13,372 bases of DNA, taken from assembly GCA_026770585.1 (NCBI GenBank), contig MU647046.1, forward strand, positions 151,596 to 164,967, written 5' to 3'. This stretch comes from Baffinella frigidus. Lineage: Eukaryota; Cryptophyceae; Cryptomonadales; Baffinellaceae. A program made the translations under genes and the position numbers. The notes under the pieces were generated by a model. It was not told the DNA's origin. It searched no databases and saw nothing but the letters and a program-made list of their open reading frames with translations. This document shows, piece by piece, positions 1 to 8,000 of this stretch (position 1 is its first letter; every line of letters begins with the position of its first letter).

Positions 1-300
1 GCCTGCGAGGTTTGGGGTTTGGGGTTTGGGGTTTAGGGGGTGGGGTTTGGGGTGTGGGGTTTAGGGTTCAGGGTTTAGGGTTTAGACCCTAAAGGTCCTG
101 CAATAGTCCAATACCTAGGGTCTAGGGTTTAGGATTTGGGGTTCAAAGTTTAGGGTCTAGGTTCTAGGGTTTGGGGTTTAGTGTTCAGGGTTTGTGTTTA
201 GGGTTTAGGGTTTGGGGTTTAGTGTTCAGGGTTTAAAGTTTAGGGTTTAGGGTTTAGGGTTTAGGGTTTAGGGTTTAGTGTTCAAAGTGTAGGGTGTAAC
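1..300. repeat. Degenerate TTTAGGG-type heptamer array
   Basis: Heptamers of the TTTAGGG class fill the block, with TTTGGGG, TTCAGGG and GTTTAGT variants; about 241-279 is nearly pure TTTAGGG. A short non-repeat stretch lies near 88-115. The array is G-rich on the + strand, so on the - strand it reads CCCTAAA, the same sense relative to transcription as several arrays in the + strand gene. It ends right at the putative 5' splice site of the - strand exon at 301-351, which suggests an intron rather than a chromosome end. Confidence 0.9.
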
Positions 301-351
301 CTGGAACTGCTCCGCGTCCCCTGGGAAGCCCGCCTCATCTCCCGAGACAAC
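301..351 (-). CDS. Candidate internal exon of a divergent - strand gene
   Basis: On the - strand a 51-nt segment is flanked by CTCAG before and GT (GTTACA) after. It is open in phase 0 at both ends and encodes 17 residues, VVSGDEAGFPGDAEQFQ. Its 5' part has a second copy at 749-770 with the same acceptor, which is the echo pattern seen around the exons of the + strand gene. The upstream intron carries an approximately 300-nt CT-rich tract (361-660 read on the - strand), ending just before the acceptor. I do not recognise the product. The clean splice sites, open frame and echo support an exon; the short length leaves doubt. Confidence 0.45.
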
Positions 352-360
352 CTGAGGAGA

Positions 361-660
361 GTGTGTGTGTGAGAGAGAGAGAGCGAGAGAGAGAGAGCGA
401 GAGAGCGAGCGAGAGAGAGAGCGAGAGAGCAAGAGAGAGAGAGTGTGTGAGAGAGAGAGAGAGAGCGAGAGAGCGAGAGCGAGAGAGAGAGAGAGAGCGA
501 GAGAGCGAGAGAGCGAGAGAGAGAGCGAGCGAGCGAGCGAGAGAGAGAGAGAGCGAGCGAGCGAGAGAGAGAGAGCGAGCGAGTGAGAGCGAGAGAGAGA
601 GCGAGAGCGAGACAGCGAGAGAGAGACAGCGAGAGAGAGAGAGAGACCGACAGACAGACA
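361..660. repeat. GA/GAGAGCGA microsatellite
   Basis: Almost pure purine on the + strand: (GA)n broken by GAGC and short GT tracts. It is open in several frames on both strands, giving Arg-Glu or Ser-Leu low-complexity peptides that should not be called genes. On the - strand it is a long CT tract ending about 10 nt before the acceptor of the 301-351 exon, in the position of a polypyrimidine tract. Confidence 0.92.
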
Positions 661-748
661 AGGGGCGTGTGCGTCAGTGCCACTCCCCCGTGCGATTATT
701 TTATCTTCGTATACGTTCTACACTTGATATATGACTCTGGGTAGTTGA
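661..748. other. Short unique stretch, no gene seen
   Basis: Mixed-composition sequence between the GA microsatellite and the acceptor echo. No open exon with flanking splice sites was seen on either strand. Confidence 0.4.
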
Positions 749-770
749 CTGCCTCGTCTCCCGAGGCAAC
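749..770 (-). pseudogene. Acceptor echo of the 301-351 exon
   Basis: On the - strand, CTGCCTCAG is followed by a copy of the first 22 nt of the 301-351 exon, with a few changes (codons for V-A-S-G-D-E-A against V-V-S-G-D-E-A). Similarity then stops and the frame runs to a stop without a good donor. It is a partial upstream copy holding the 3' splice site and exon start only. Confidence 0.5.
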
Positions 771-790
771 CTGAGGCAGTAGGGGGGGTG

Positions 791-891
791 ATTAGGGTTT
801 GGGGTTTGGGGGGTGAGGGTTGAGGGTTGAGGGTTGAGAGTCGAGGGTTGAGGGAGGGGGTAAGGGGTGTTTAGGGTTTGGGGGTTGGGGT

Positions 892-924
<33 letters not shown>

Positions 925-925
925 G
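791..925. repeat. G-rich heptamer array (TTGAGGG/TTTGGGG)
   Basis: Telomere-like heptamers, here mainly TTGAGGG with TTTGGGG. The dominant variant differs from the TTTAGGG array at the start of the window, so each block has its own variant. Confidence 0.85.
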
Positions 926-1023
926 GTCGATTATCACACGGGTGTGCGAGAGCGACGATGAGTCAATCAATCGCACGGGGGCGTGTGGGTGGGTGCAATG
1001 CAATGATAATTCTAGAACCTGAC

Positions 1024-1060
1024 GCCCGCAGCACCCCCGACAGAATCACCCATGCTGATT
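1024..1060 (-). pseudogene. Donor echo A of the 1512-1634 exon
   Basis: On the - strand this encodes M-G-D-S-V-G-G-A-A-G before a GT (GTCAGG), matching the V-G-G-S-A-G end and donor of the 1512-1634 exon. Compared with echo B, most differences fall at third codon positions. Confidence 0.4.
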
Positions 1061-1132
1061 GAAACAATCGTACAGAGGAGTGTGCTAGCCCTGTCTCAGT
1101 CTGAAGTGGTGTGCGGGGCGCGGTGGAGCGTT

Positions 1133-1199
1133 GAGGGTGTCCTTGAGGGTGTCTTTGAGGGTGTCCTTGAGGGTCTCCTTGAGGGTCTCCTTGAGGGGT
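1133..1199. repeat. 12-bp minisatellite CTTGAGGGTGTC
   Basis: Five to six units of CTTGAGGG(T)GTC/CTCC. It could encode L-E-G-V/L repeats on the + strand, but lies in repeat DNA with no start or splice context. It looks like an expanded TTGAGGG-type heptamer plus five bases. Confidence 0.85.
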
Positions 1200-1235
1200 T
1201 CAATGCGATGATGATTCTAGAACCGGCGCGCTTAC

Positions 1236-1275
1236 ACCCGCGGCGCCCCCGAAAGAACCACCCATGATGCGTGAA
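1236..1275 (-). pseudogene. Donor echo B of the 1512-1634 exon
   Basis: The - strand encodes M-G-G-S-F-G-G-A-A-G followed by the strong donor GTAAGC, then S-A-P-V, matching G-G-S-A-G / V-S-A-P at the 1512-1634 exon end. An alternative reading is a first exon starting at this ATG; the 1512-1634 match makes an echo more likely. Confidence 0.4.
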
Positions 1276-1340
1276 ACAATCGTACGGGGGAGTGCCAGCT
1301 CAGTCTCAATCCATTGCGAGTGAGAGAAGTGGTGTGGTGG

Positions 1341-1511
1341 AGCCGATGTCGGCAGAGGCAATGAAGGGAAATGGATCCCTATGTGTTCATAGGAGTTGGA
1401 ACAAGATTAACAAGGGCCCGAAGTAAATTTAATTAGGGCAGAATGCGGTTTGATAGTCCATTCTCTTCAAAAGTAAACATGTTCCACATTAGAGCGTACC
1501 GGGGCGCTGAC
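1341..1511. other. Unique sequence, no gene seen
   Basis: Mixed sequence on the donor side of the - strand exon at 1512-1634. No exon, RNA gene or clear repeat was recognised. Confidence 0.4.
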
Positions 1512-1634
1512 ACCCGCGCTGCCACCGACGCAGCGCCGCACCGCCCCGGACGAGGACGAGCGCAGCGCGTCGTACGCCGGTACGTACGCCGGTACGTACC
1601 CCGGTACGTACGCTGGTACGTACGCCCCCGGGAC
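1512..1634 (-). CDS. Candidate - strand exon with Y-V-P-A repeats
   Basis: On the - strand, acceptor TGCGGCAG precedes 123 nt open in phase 0, followed by donor GTCAGC. The 41 residues start V-P-G-A, run through four Y-V-P-[AG] tetrapeptides encoded by a 12-bp minisatellite (TACGTACCGGCG), then read YDALRSSSSGAVRRC and end V-G-G-S-A-G. Codons are strongly GC-ending, as in the other exons here. The last part and donor recur at 1236-1275 and 1024-1060. The + strand is also open here but gives a basic low-complexity peptide. Product not recognised. Confidence 0.45.
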
Positions 1635-1667
1635 CTGCCGCAGGACGCGATCTCATCCGGAGGAGAA

Positions 1668-1778
1668 TTCAAGTTGGATACGATCTGGCAACGAAAATTG
1701 CTACGCACATGTTTTGACATTACGTGTATGAGACCACTTGAGTAGTGATTTCCGTTGCCGGATCGTATCCAACTTGAA
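1668..1778. repeat. Inverted repeat, 26-bp arms (hairpin 1)
   Basis: Arms 1668-1693 and 1753-1778 are reverse complements with one mismatch (TTCAAGTTGGATACGATC against GATCGTATCCAACTTGAA at their outer parts); spacer about 59 bp. AT-richer than its surroundings and directly abutting the next inverted repeat. MITE-like or relic. Confidence 0.9.
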
Positions 1779-1949
1779 TAGAGCGCTGTGTAGAGAAGCT
1801 GGCCACGGAAAATAATTGAAAATCGAGAAATTGGAGCCATTTAATCAACTTTTGAGAAATTTAGTACCATGAATTTCTCAAAAGTGGAAAAATGGCTCCA
1901 ATTTCCCCATTTTTCCATTTTTCGGCCAACTTCTCTGCACAGCGCTCTA
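1779..1949. repeat. Inverted repeat, about 80-bp arms (hairpin 2)
   Basis: Arms 1779-1860 and 1872-1949 pair closely around an 11-bp loop; outer ends are TAGAGCGCTGTG and its near-complement CAGCGCTCTA. The arms have a few mismatches and small gaps. This is typical of a foldback or MITE element. Confidence 0.9.
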
Positions 1950-2622
1950 GAGCCAATCTGGTAGGACTTGGCCAGCGCGAACTTCGAACTTGCAAGATTG
2001 CGAACTTCTAGATGGACCGTAATTATTAGTAAACACCGTAATTGTACTGCAAAATTTGAATTTAAAACACTACATGTCCAAACGGGTCCATCTAGAAGTT
2101 CGCAATCTTGCAACGTCGAAGTTCGCTTTGGCCAAGTCCTACGAAGGGGAGGGGCACGAATTGACGCACGTTTTGGGGCTTAAAATGAGTATCGAAGACG
2201 AAATAATTTACCCCTGCTTCTTCAGACCAAATTGAAGAGCAGGACACGGTGAGATCTTTGCCGTTTTCAAAAGTTGAAATAATTAACTTTTGAGCGAGCT
2301 GCGGCGCGCTAAAATTTGCTCATTTCCCTGTGATCGGATAATTGACGCAGTCTTTACCACACAATCCCAGGCAAAATCGCAAAATGTGTCAGCACTACAT
2401 GTGATTGTAAACGGGGAATGTGTTGTAAAGACTGATTTTGCCCCATTTGCTGACCGAAAGCACTTTTAAGATATAAAAAGAATCTCGGTACATATCTTAA
2501 AAGTGAGATTGTTATTTTTGTACCTGGGTGGAATTCAAACGTTTTGTTTTGTGTGGTAAAGATTGCGTCAATTTTCGAAGATGCGTCAATTTGGACCAAT
2601 CCCTTCCTACCAGATTGGCTCT
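1949..2622. repeat. Nested foldback element with several inner hairpins
   Basis: Outer arms AGAGCCAATCTGGTAGGA (1949-1966) and its exact reverse complement (2605-2622) enclose three further inverted repeats: 1961-2018 with 2085-2142 (58 bp, near perfect), 2340-2362 with 2551-2573 (23 bp, one mismatch), and 2461-2474 with 2492-2505 (14 bp). No coding sequence or transposase motif is visible. It looks like a composite non-autonomous foldback element or elements nested in each other. Confidence 0.85.
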
Positions 2623-2764
2623 ACTCGGCGGGATTAGACCGGGCCGAGATGAGGACGAGATCTAGCTCTGCCCAGTTCAATTTGGGCTCGTAGGTATTTC
2701 GCCCCCCCCCCAAAAAAAATTCACAGGTAAATTTCATGGGGGAGTGTCACAATTCACCTGTGAA
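2623..2764. other. Homopolymer runs and short hairpin, no gene
   Basis: Contains a C run followed by an A run (2702-2719), then a 9-bp inverted repeat TTCACAGGT (2720-2728) with ACCTGTGAA (2756-2764). Nothing coding recognised. Confidence 0.5.
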
Positions 2765-3441
2765 ACTAGGAGATGGCGAGATGGGGGCGAGATGAGCGAC
2801 CGGGGAGGGGGGAGGGGGGGAAGAAGAGAGGGCTGAGCGTGATGCCGCCCGCCCAAATAACTGCGGCACCATCATTGTTTCGCCAACACCCGATTTCTCC
2901 CGTTTTTTTCCATCGATTCTTCGCGAATGGGCGACCACCTGGTACAAATGCTGCGGTGAAAATGCGAGGTGAGAGGGCGGGGTGAGGCGCAGGGAGGAGC
3001 GCACCGCCATGCCGGCGCGCTGCGCCGCGAGAGAGCGGTTGCGGGGAGACGCCGTGCGCGCCTGGCCGTCCATTCCCGCGTGCTGCGGGAGGGGCGCGCC
3101 CGGAGATCGCAAAATCCGCGACCCGGAGATAGCAAAGCTGCGTCAGGGGGGAAGCTTTAGATGGTGAGGGCTGGGGGCGCGCTGTCTGATTTCTCCGACG
3201 GAAAGCCCACCGCCTGCACCCACCAAAAGGCAAGGGCTACGCACTTTGCGGCAGCATAGACTGCTTGGGGCTTACTGATGGGGTTTTGAGTTTCGAAATT
3301 TTCTGCACCCTGACCCCGCAACACCAGCCGAAACGGGGTGCTCAGGGGAAATGGAAACGATGGACCGTGGCACGTGACGGGAGCTGCGCCTCTCATCACT
3401 ACACCACTTCCTTCCCAAGATGGACCTGGCAGGGCGCCTAC
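2765..3441. other. GC-rich region, no confident gene
   Basis: Several overlapping open frames exist on both strands, the longest on the - strand, but they overlap one another, have arginine/proline-rich GC-driven composition and show no recognisable motif. If the - strand gene is real this is probably intron with exons I could not define. A direct repeat CCCGGAGAT[CA]GCAAA occurs near 3099 and 3121, and G-rich runs lie at 2798-2820. Confidence 0.4.
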
Positions 3442-3572
3442 CTGAATCCCGCAGCCAGCTCGCGGGCCGAGGCGACGACGGGCAGCGTTGAAATGGGGAC
3501 CCGGAGCGTGTGGGGTGCTGGGGGGTGATGGCGAGATCCGTGCGGGGGTCGGAGCGCGGACATGGACACCAT
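3442..3572 (-). CDS. Possible first exon of the - strand gene
   Basis: On the - strand an ATG in good context (GCACCATGG) at 3572-3570 opens 43 codons plus two bases, ending ARELAAGF before donor GTAGGC. The last half has coding-like GC-ending codons (STLPVVASARELAAGF). No family recognised. The start is chosen from context only, and a second Met lies three codons later. If real, the two genes would be divergent with starts about 360 bp apart. No phase-compatible next exon was identified between 1635 and 3441, so the call is weak. Confidence 0.3.
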
Positions 3573-3932
3573 GGTGCGGGAGGGACGAGCCAAACCCCAA
3601 AATTTCTCGACCCCGATGGAGTTGGAATTTTGACTTTTTGAAAATGCCAAAAGTAGATTCTGACGTGACTTTTGGCATTTTTCAAATGCATTATGGCGGT
3701 AAAAATATTTGATTCCTGATTTAGTGCAAAATTTTGACAGAACTCCGCCTGGAATCCTGGGAAGGATCGGAGTGCGCAGGGTGCGGTGGTCGAGCAATCT
3801 CAACAGCCCGCACAGAAGCTCGCCCAGAGGCAGGTTGCGCGGGAACGGCGAGAGAAAAACGGCCTGCCGTGGCTGCTTCGGGAGAGAAGGCGTCCTCCGA
3901 ACTCTGAATCTCTAATCTGCTTTCTGCAAGAG
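3573..3932. promoter_or_regulatory. Possible divergent promoter region
   Basis: Lies between the ATG of the + strand gene (3933) and the possible ATG of the - strand gene (3572). It holds an AT-rich patch with a TATA-like AAAATATTT near 3701-3710 and a hairpin. This is inferred from position only. One frame is open on the + strand from 3786 into the gene, so a longer N-terminus is possible, but the signal peptide favours 3933. Confidence 0.25.
3637..3686. repeat. Hairpin, 18-19 bp arms
   Basis: TTTGAAAATGCCAAAAGT (3637-3654) pairs with ACTTTTGGCATTTTTCAAA (3668-3686) with one bulged base around a 13-nt loop. It sits in the presumed intergenic region, so it could be a small foldback element or a transcribed stem-loop. 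Confidence 0.8.
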
Positions 3933-4045
3933 ATGGGGGTGAATGGGAGACATCGCGCTGGCGCGGTTGTGCGGAACGTCGTGCTTCTGTCTGTCGCCGT
4001 GTTGGCCGCGCTCGTCCGTCCTACCGCGGGTCTCTACCGCGATGG
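3933..4045 (+). CDS. Exon 1: start codon and signal peptide
   Basis: ATG at 3933 with purines at -3 and +4. The N-terminus has basic residues (R-H-R, then R) and a hydrophobic core VVLLSVAVLAALV, then R-P-T-A-G, a plausible cleavage site before LYRDG. It ends in phase 2 at GG before donor GTATCC. The frame runs on to a stop at 4112 if unspliced, giving a short secreted peptide as an alternative. An upstream in-frame ATG at 3786 would bury the signal peptide, so it is not preferred. Confidence 0.6.
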
Positions 4046-4889
4046 GTATCCGCCCTCACTCCGCACAGGTTTTGGGAAAGAGTCTCCTCGCGACTGCTTT
4101 TTTCACGACTAGAACGCCCGGCATAGCGCTGAGGGTTGAGCGCACGGGGCAGGTTCGAAGTGGTGGAGACAGGGCCGGGAGGTTTCTTCGGGGCGGTGAT
4201 CGACGAGGACACGGGGACCGCGTGGTTCGGCATCGACGACAGCCCAGCGCGTCTTGTCAAGGTACGCCACAAAGCGGTCGCCTCACCGGCGCTACCGCCC
4301 GCCCAGACGCGCAGAATTGCCCTGATTTTCACCATGCCACTTACGCTGAGATGATGGCCGCATCGCGTTTCGGTGGTCCCAGGATTTGTGCAGCAGTGAG
4401 ACGGAACCCAGCTCACGTTGGTACAATTCCAGAGAGCCGGAAAGATCGCTTTCTAGCTCTGTCTTAGTTTTGTTTGGCCTCACCAATTTGGTGAGCCCGG
4501 GATCGTTTTCTCTCCAACGTTGACGGATTCGTACCCCACACCCAGCATGACAACTTAAGAATAGTCAGCAAACCCGAGTGGGGCAGAGCTAGGATTGTGT
4601 CGCCCTCTGAGAGGTAGAGACTCTAGTAACCACTCAAAATACTACGAGGAACACTCTAAAGTCGATTAATGGATTATTTCTTAGGAAACACGCCAAAAGT
4701 CAGCAATTTTTGGTCACGTTGCACCGGATATCCGGGGCTGCCGTGCCTCGTAGTCTGTTGAGCGGGTAGCCCTAAATGTACAGGAAGGCTCCAATGCCGA
4801 CCTCAATGTGAGGCAAATGTTAACAAAAATATAAATGTTAAAAAGAAGGCGCCCCGGCAAAGAAGGCGCCCTTGATCTTCTTCTTGATC

Positions 4890-4920
<31 letters not shown>

Positions 4921-5048
4921 CTGCCTCTTCTTCTTTTTCTTGTTGTTGTTGTTGTGGTGGTGGTGGTGGTGGTGGTGGTGGTGGTGGTGGCGGTGGTTGT
5001 TGGTGGTGGTGGTGGTGGTGGTGGTGGTGGTGGTGGTGGTGTTGTTGG

Positions 5049-5082
<34 letters not shown>

Positions 5083-8000
5083 GCTGTTCTTCTTCTTCGT
5101 CTGCTTCTTCGTCTGCTTCTTCTTCTTCTTCATTACTGTCAAGCCTGGCGATGAGTGCTCCAAAAGTCTATGCGCCTTACGACGAGCCCGCCTCAGTACA
5201 GTAGCACAGTCCTCAACAGTGGAGTCCTTTGACCTTTCGCAGGTGGATCTAGCGAGCATGCCGGATCCTGGCGCATTTTCGCGCGGCCGATAGATGCGAA
5301 GACCGCTCTAAAAATGAGGCGCTCTTGCAGGTGGATCTGGCAAGCGTCAAGGTGAATGGCACACGTGGGTCAGTTAGTACCAGCATCGTCATGCAGTGCC
5401 ATTATTTTATGCGTTTCGCGCGGCCAAGAGATTGTCAGGGCGGAACCCGCTCTGAAAAGGAGGCGCTCTCTCAGGTTGATCTGGCGAGCGTGAAGGTGAC
5501 TGGCATGTTAACACGGAGCTAAATGTTGACAAGGAGGCGCCCTGGCAGTGTAATCTTCTTCTTCTTCTTTTTCTTGTTTATTACTGTCACGCCTGGAGAT
5601 GCAAAAGTCGATGCGCCTGACGACGAGCGCCTGACGACGAGCGCCTGACGACGAGCGCCTGACGACGAGAGCCCGCCTGGACACGTTGATCTGGCCACGC
5701 GAACAGATTGTTAGAGCGAAACCCGCACTAACAAGGAGGCGCTCTCTCAGGTCGATCTGGCGAGCATGACGGTGACTGGCATGTTAACACGGAGATAAAT
5801 TGATGGAAATATCGTTCTAATTTAGGACGACCGGACGGGCCCTCCTCAGACTTAACTGGTACAAATTTAAAACTAAAGAGGTTTACAAGTGTTTTTTACT
5901 GTTTTAGTCAGCATTGTTTTAAAATTTGTACCACGAAACTGTCCTAAATTAGAACGATATTCCTATGAAAATGTTGACAAGGAGGCGCCCTGGCAGTGTA
6001 ATCTTCTTCTTCTTCTTCTTCTTTTTCTTCTTCTTTATTACTGTCAAGCCTGGAGATGCGTGCTCCATTTTCGCGCGGCCAACAGATGCGAAGACCGCTC
6101 TAAAAATGAGGCGCTCTTGCAGGTGGATCTGGCGAGCATGACGGTGACTGGCAAGCTCGAAATGCGCAAGGATGAGCAGCGCCTCTGGTTGCCCCACACC
6201 CCACACCCTCACCCCTAAACCCTAAACCCTAAACCCTAAACCCTAAACCCTAACCCCTCAACCTCTAAACCGTCAGCTATGAATAAACCCTGAACCTTAA
6301 AACCGCAAACAGCCTCTGGTCAGCCTCAATCTCTCATTTTTGGACCACGGCGATGAATATGGGGGTCAGCGCCTCTGGCTGCCCCACACCCCACACCCTA
6401 ACCCCTAACCCCTCACCCCTAACCCCCAAACCGTTGGCTATGAATAAACCCTAAACCTTGAACCCCAAACAGACGTACAGTCCCACACGTGTGAGTCCCA
6501 CACGTGTTGACGCACTCGGGGGGGGGTTGTGTACCGCTGCGGTGGCGATTCCGAACACGCGTTGTTCGGAACGTGTGTCCCTGGAAACCAGAGGTTTCCA
6601 GGAAACCCTCTGGTTGCCCCACACCACACACCCTAACCCCTAACCCCTAACCTCTAACCTCTAACCCCTAACCCCTCCCCCGAACACAGGTGCCTAGTCC
6701 GGCACGGGAACTTCGGATACATGGGAGTCGAGAGCCCCCGGGGGGGGCTGGTAGGCATGGATCTCGACAAAATGACGCACCCCACACTTATCTTCAGAGA
6801 ACGTATTAATGAATGCCTTTTCCTGCCGAAACTTACTACGTAATCCCTAACACCTGAAGCCAACCCCCTACACCTGAAGCCAACCCCCTACACCTGAAGC
6901 CAACCCCCTAACCCCTCCCCCCGAACACAGGTGCCTAGTCCGGCACGGAAACTTCGGATACATGGGGGTCGAGAGCCCTGGTGGGCGTCTTGTGGGAATC
7001 GATCTCGACAAAATGACGCGCCTCGGGTGCCTTCCCTTCTATTCTCTTCTGTATTGCTCTCGATACAGTCAAAGCCAGGCCCTTACGCCTTGAGTTGGGT
7101 GATACAATAGTCGATAAGATGAGCCGCCGCGGGTGAATTCCCCACCCCTAGCTCTGTGGTCTCACTATCCTGTCTCAACAGAGCCTGACCGCGCACCCTA
7201 AACCCTAAACCCTAAACCCTCAACCCTAAACTCTAGGCCCTAAGCCCTAAACCCCAAACCCTAAACCCCAAACCCTAAACCCTAAACCCTAAACCCTAAA
7301 CCCCGGGCAAATACGCAACCGCGTCACAGTTCCCACTCCCGGCAGGGCTTGTAGTAGGAGACTACTAGACGTCCACAGCAGACGTCACCTGACCGTGCAC
7401 CCCTCCCGATACATCTGAGCCTCACCGCCAGCCACCCCTCTTCGGCAGATACGCGAGCCTGCCCGCACACCCCAAACCCCTTAACCCCAAACCCCGGGCA
7501 GATACGCGACGGCCTCGCAGTTCCCGCTTTTGGCGGGGCTGGTGGTAGGAGACTACGGGTACTTCTCGGCGGGGAGTAACCCCGCGACGCTCATGCGCCT
7601 CCACTTGCTCCAGATGCAGGTCTGTATGCCCTTACGGGTTGCCTACCGTAGGGTCCTAGCCTACCGTAGGGTCCTAGGTCTTATCGCTTAAGGCCTCTAT
7701 TTGCTCCAGATGGAGGTCTGTATGCCCCTACGGATTGCCTACCGTAGGGTCCTAGGTCTTATCGCTTAAGGGTTATTCAAAATCCCTTCGAAGTCCGCTG
7801 TGTGGCGCACGGACCGATTTCGCGCATGTGCCTCCATTTGCTCCAGATGCAGGCCACCTTTCCGCCGCGTAAAACGGGGGTGAGGTAGCTAACTAGCCAG
7901 CTGGGTGGCTGACTAGCTTCAGATGCAGGTCCACACCACTTCGATGCGCCACTTTTGGCAGGTTAACCTTGGCATAGGTCCGGTTGATCTTCTGGAGATT

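Larger units (their letters stand above)
996..1335. repeat. Direct duplication, units about 130 bp
   Basis: Segment 996-1125 recurs at 1201-1335, offset about 205 bp. Both begin CAATGC(A/G)ATGAT(A/G)ATT followed by CTAGAACC, include a GAAACAATCGTAC block and end near GAAGTGGTGTG. On the - strand both carry a donor echo of the 1512-1634 exon (1024-1060 and 1236-1275). A 12-bp minisatellite lies between the units. Confidence 0.8.

Noticed and set aside
1-300. True telomere at the left end
   Set aside because: The array is degenerate, its G-rich strand points into the window, and it abuts an exon candidate; similar arrays occur in every large intron.
363-734. Arg-Glu and Ser-Leu proteins in the GA block
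   Set aside because: Pure microsatellite translation.
1052-1267. + strand L-E-G-V repeat protein
   Set aside because: Encoded by the TTGAGGG-derived minisatellite and surrounding duplicated noncoding sequence; no splice or start support.
2766-3233. 155-codon - strand open frame
   Set aside because: Overlaps several other frames on both strands, is GC-driven and Arg/Pro-rich, and shows no motif. Kept only as unassigned sequence.
4470-4510. tRNA-like fold around CTCACCAATTTGGTGAG
   Set aside because: No acceptor stem, T-loop sequence or correct spacing; only a small palindrome.
4835-5293. PolyPhe/Trp/Val or polySer/Cys/Gly proteins
   Set aside because: Translation of the compound triplet repeat; no start context and it lies within intron 2.
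6690-6785. Frameshift in the exon 4 copy at the eight-G run
   Set aside because: Codon count across the run equals that of exon 4 and the frame stays open; the defect is the missing donor, not a frameshift.
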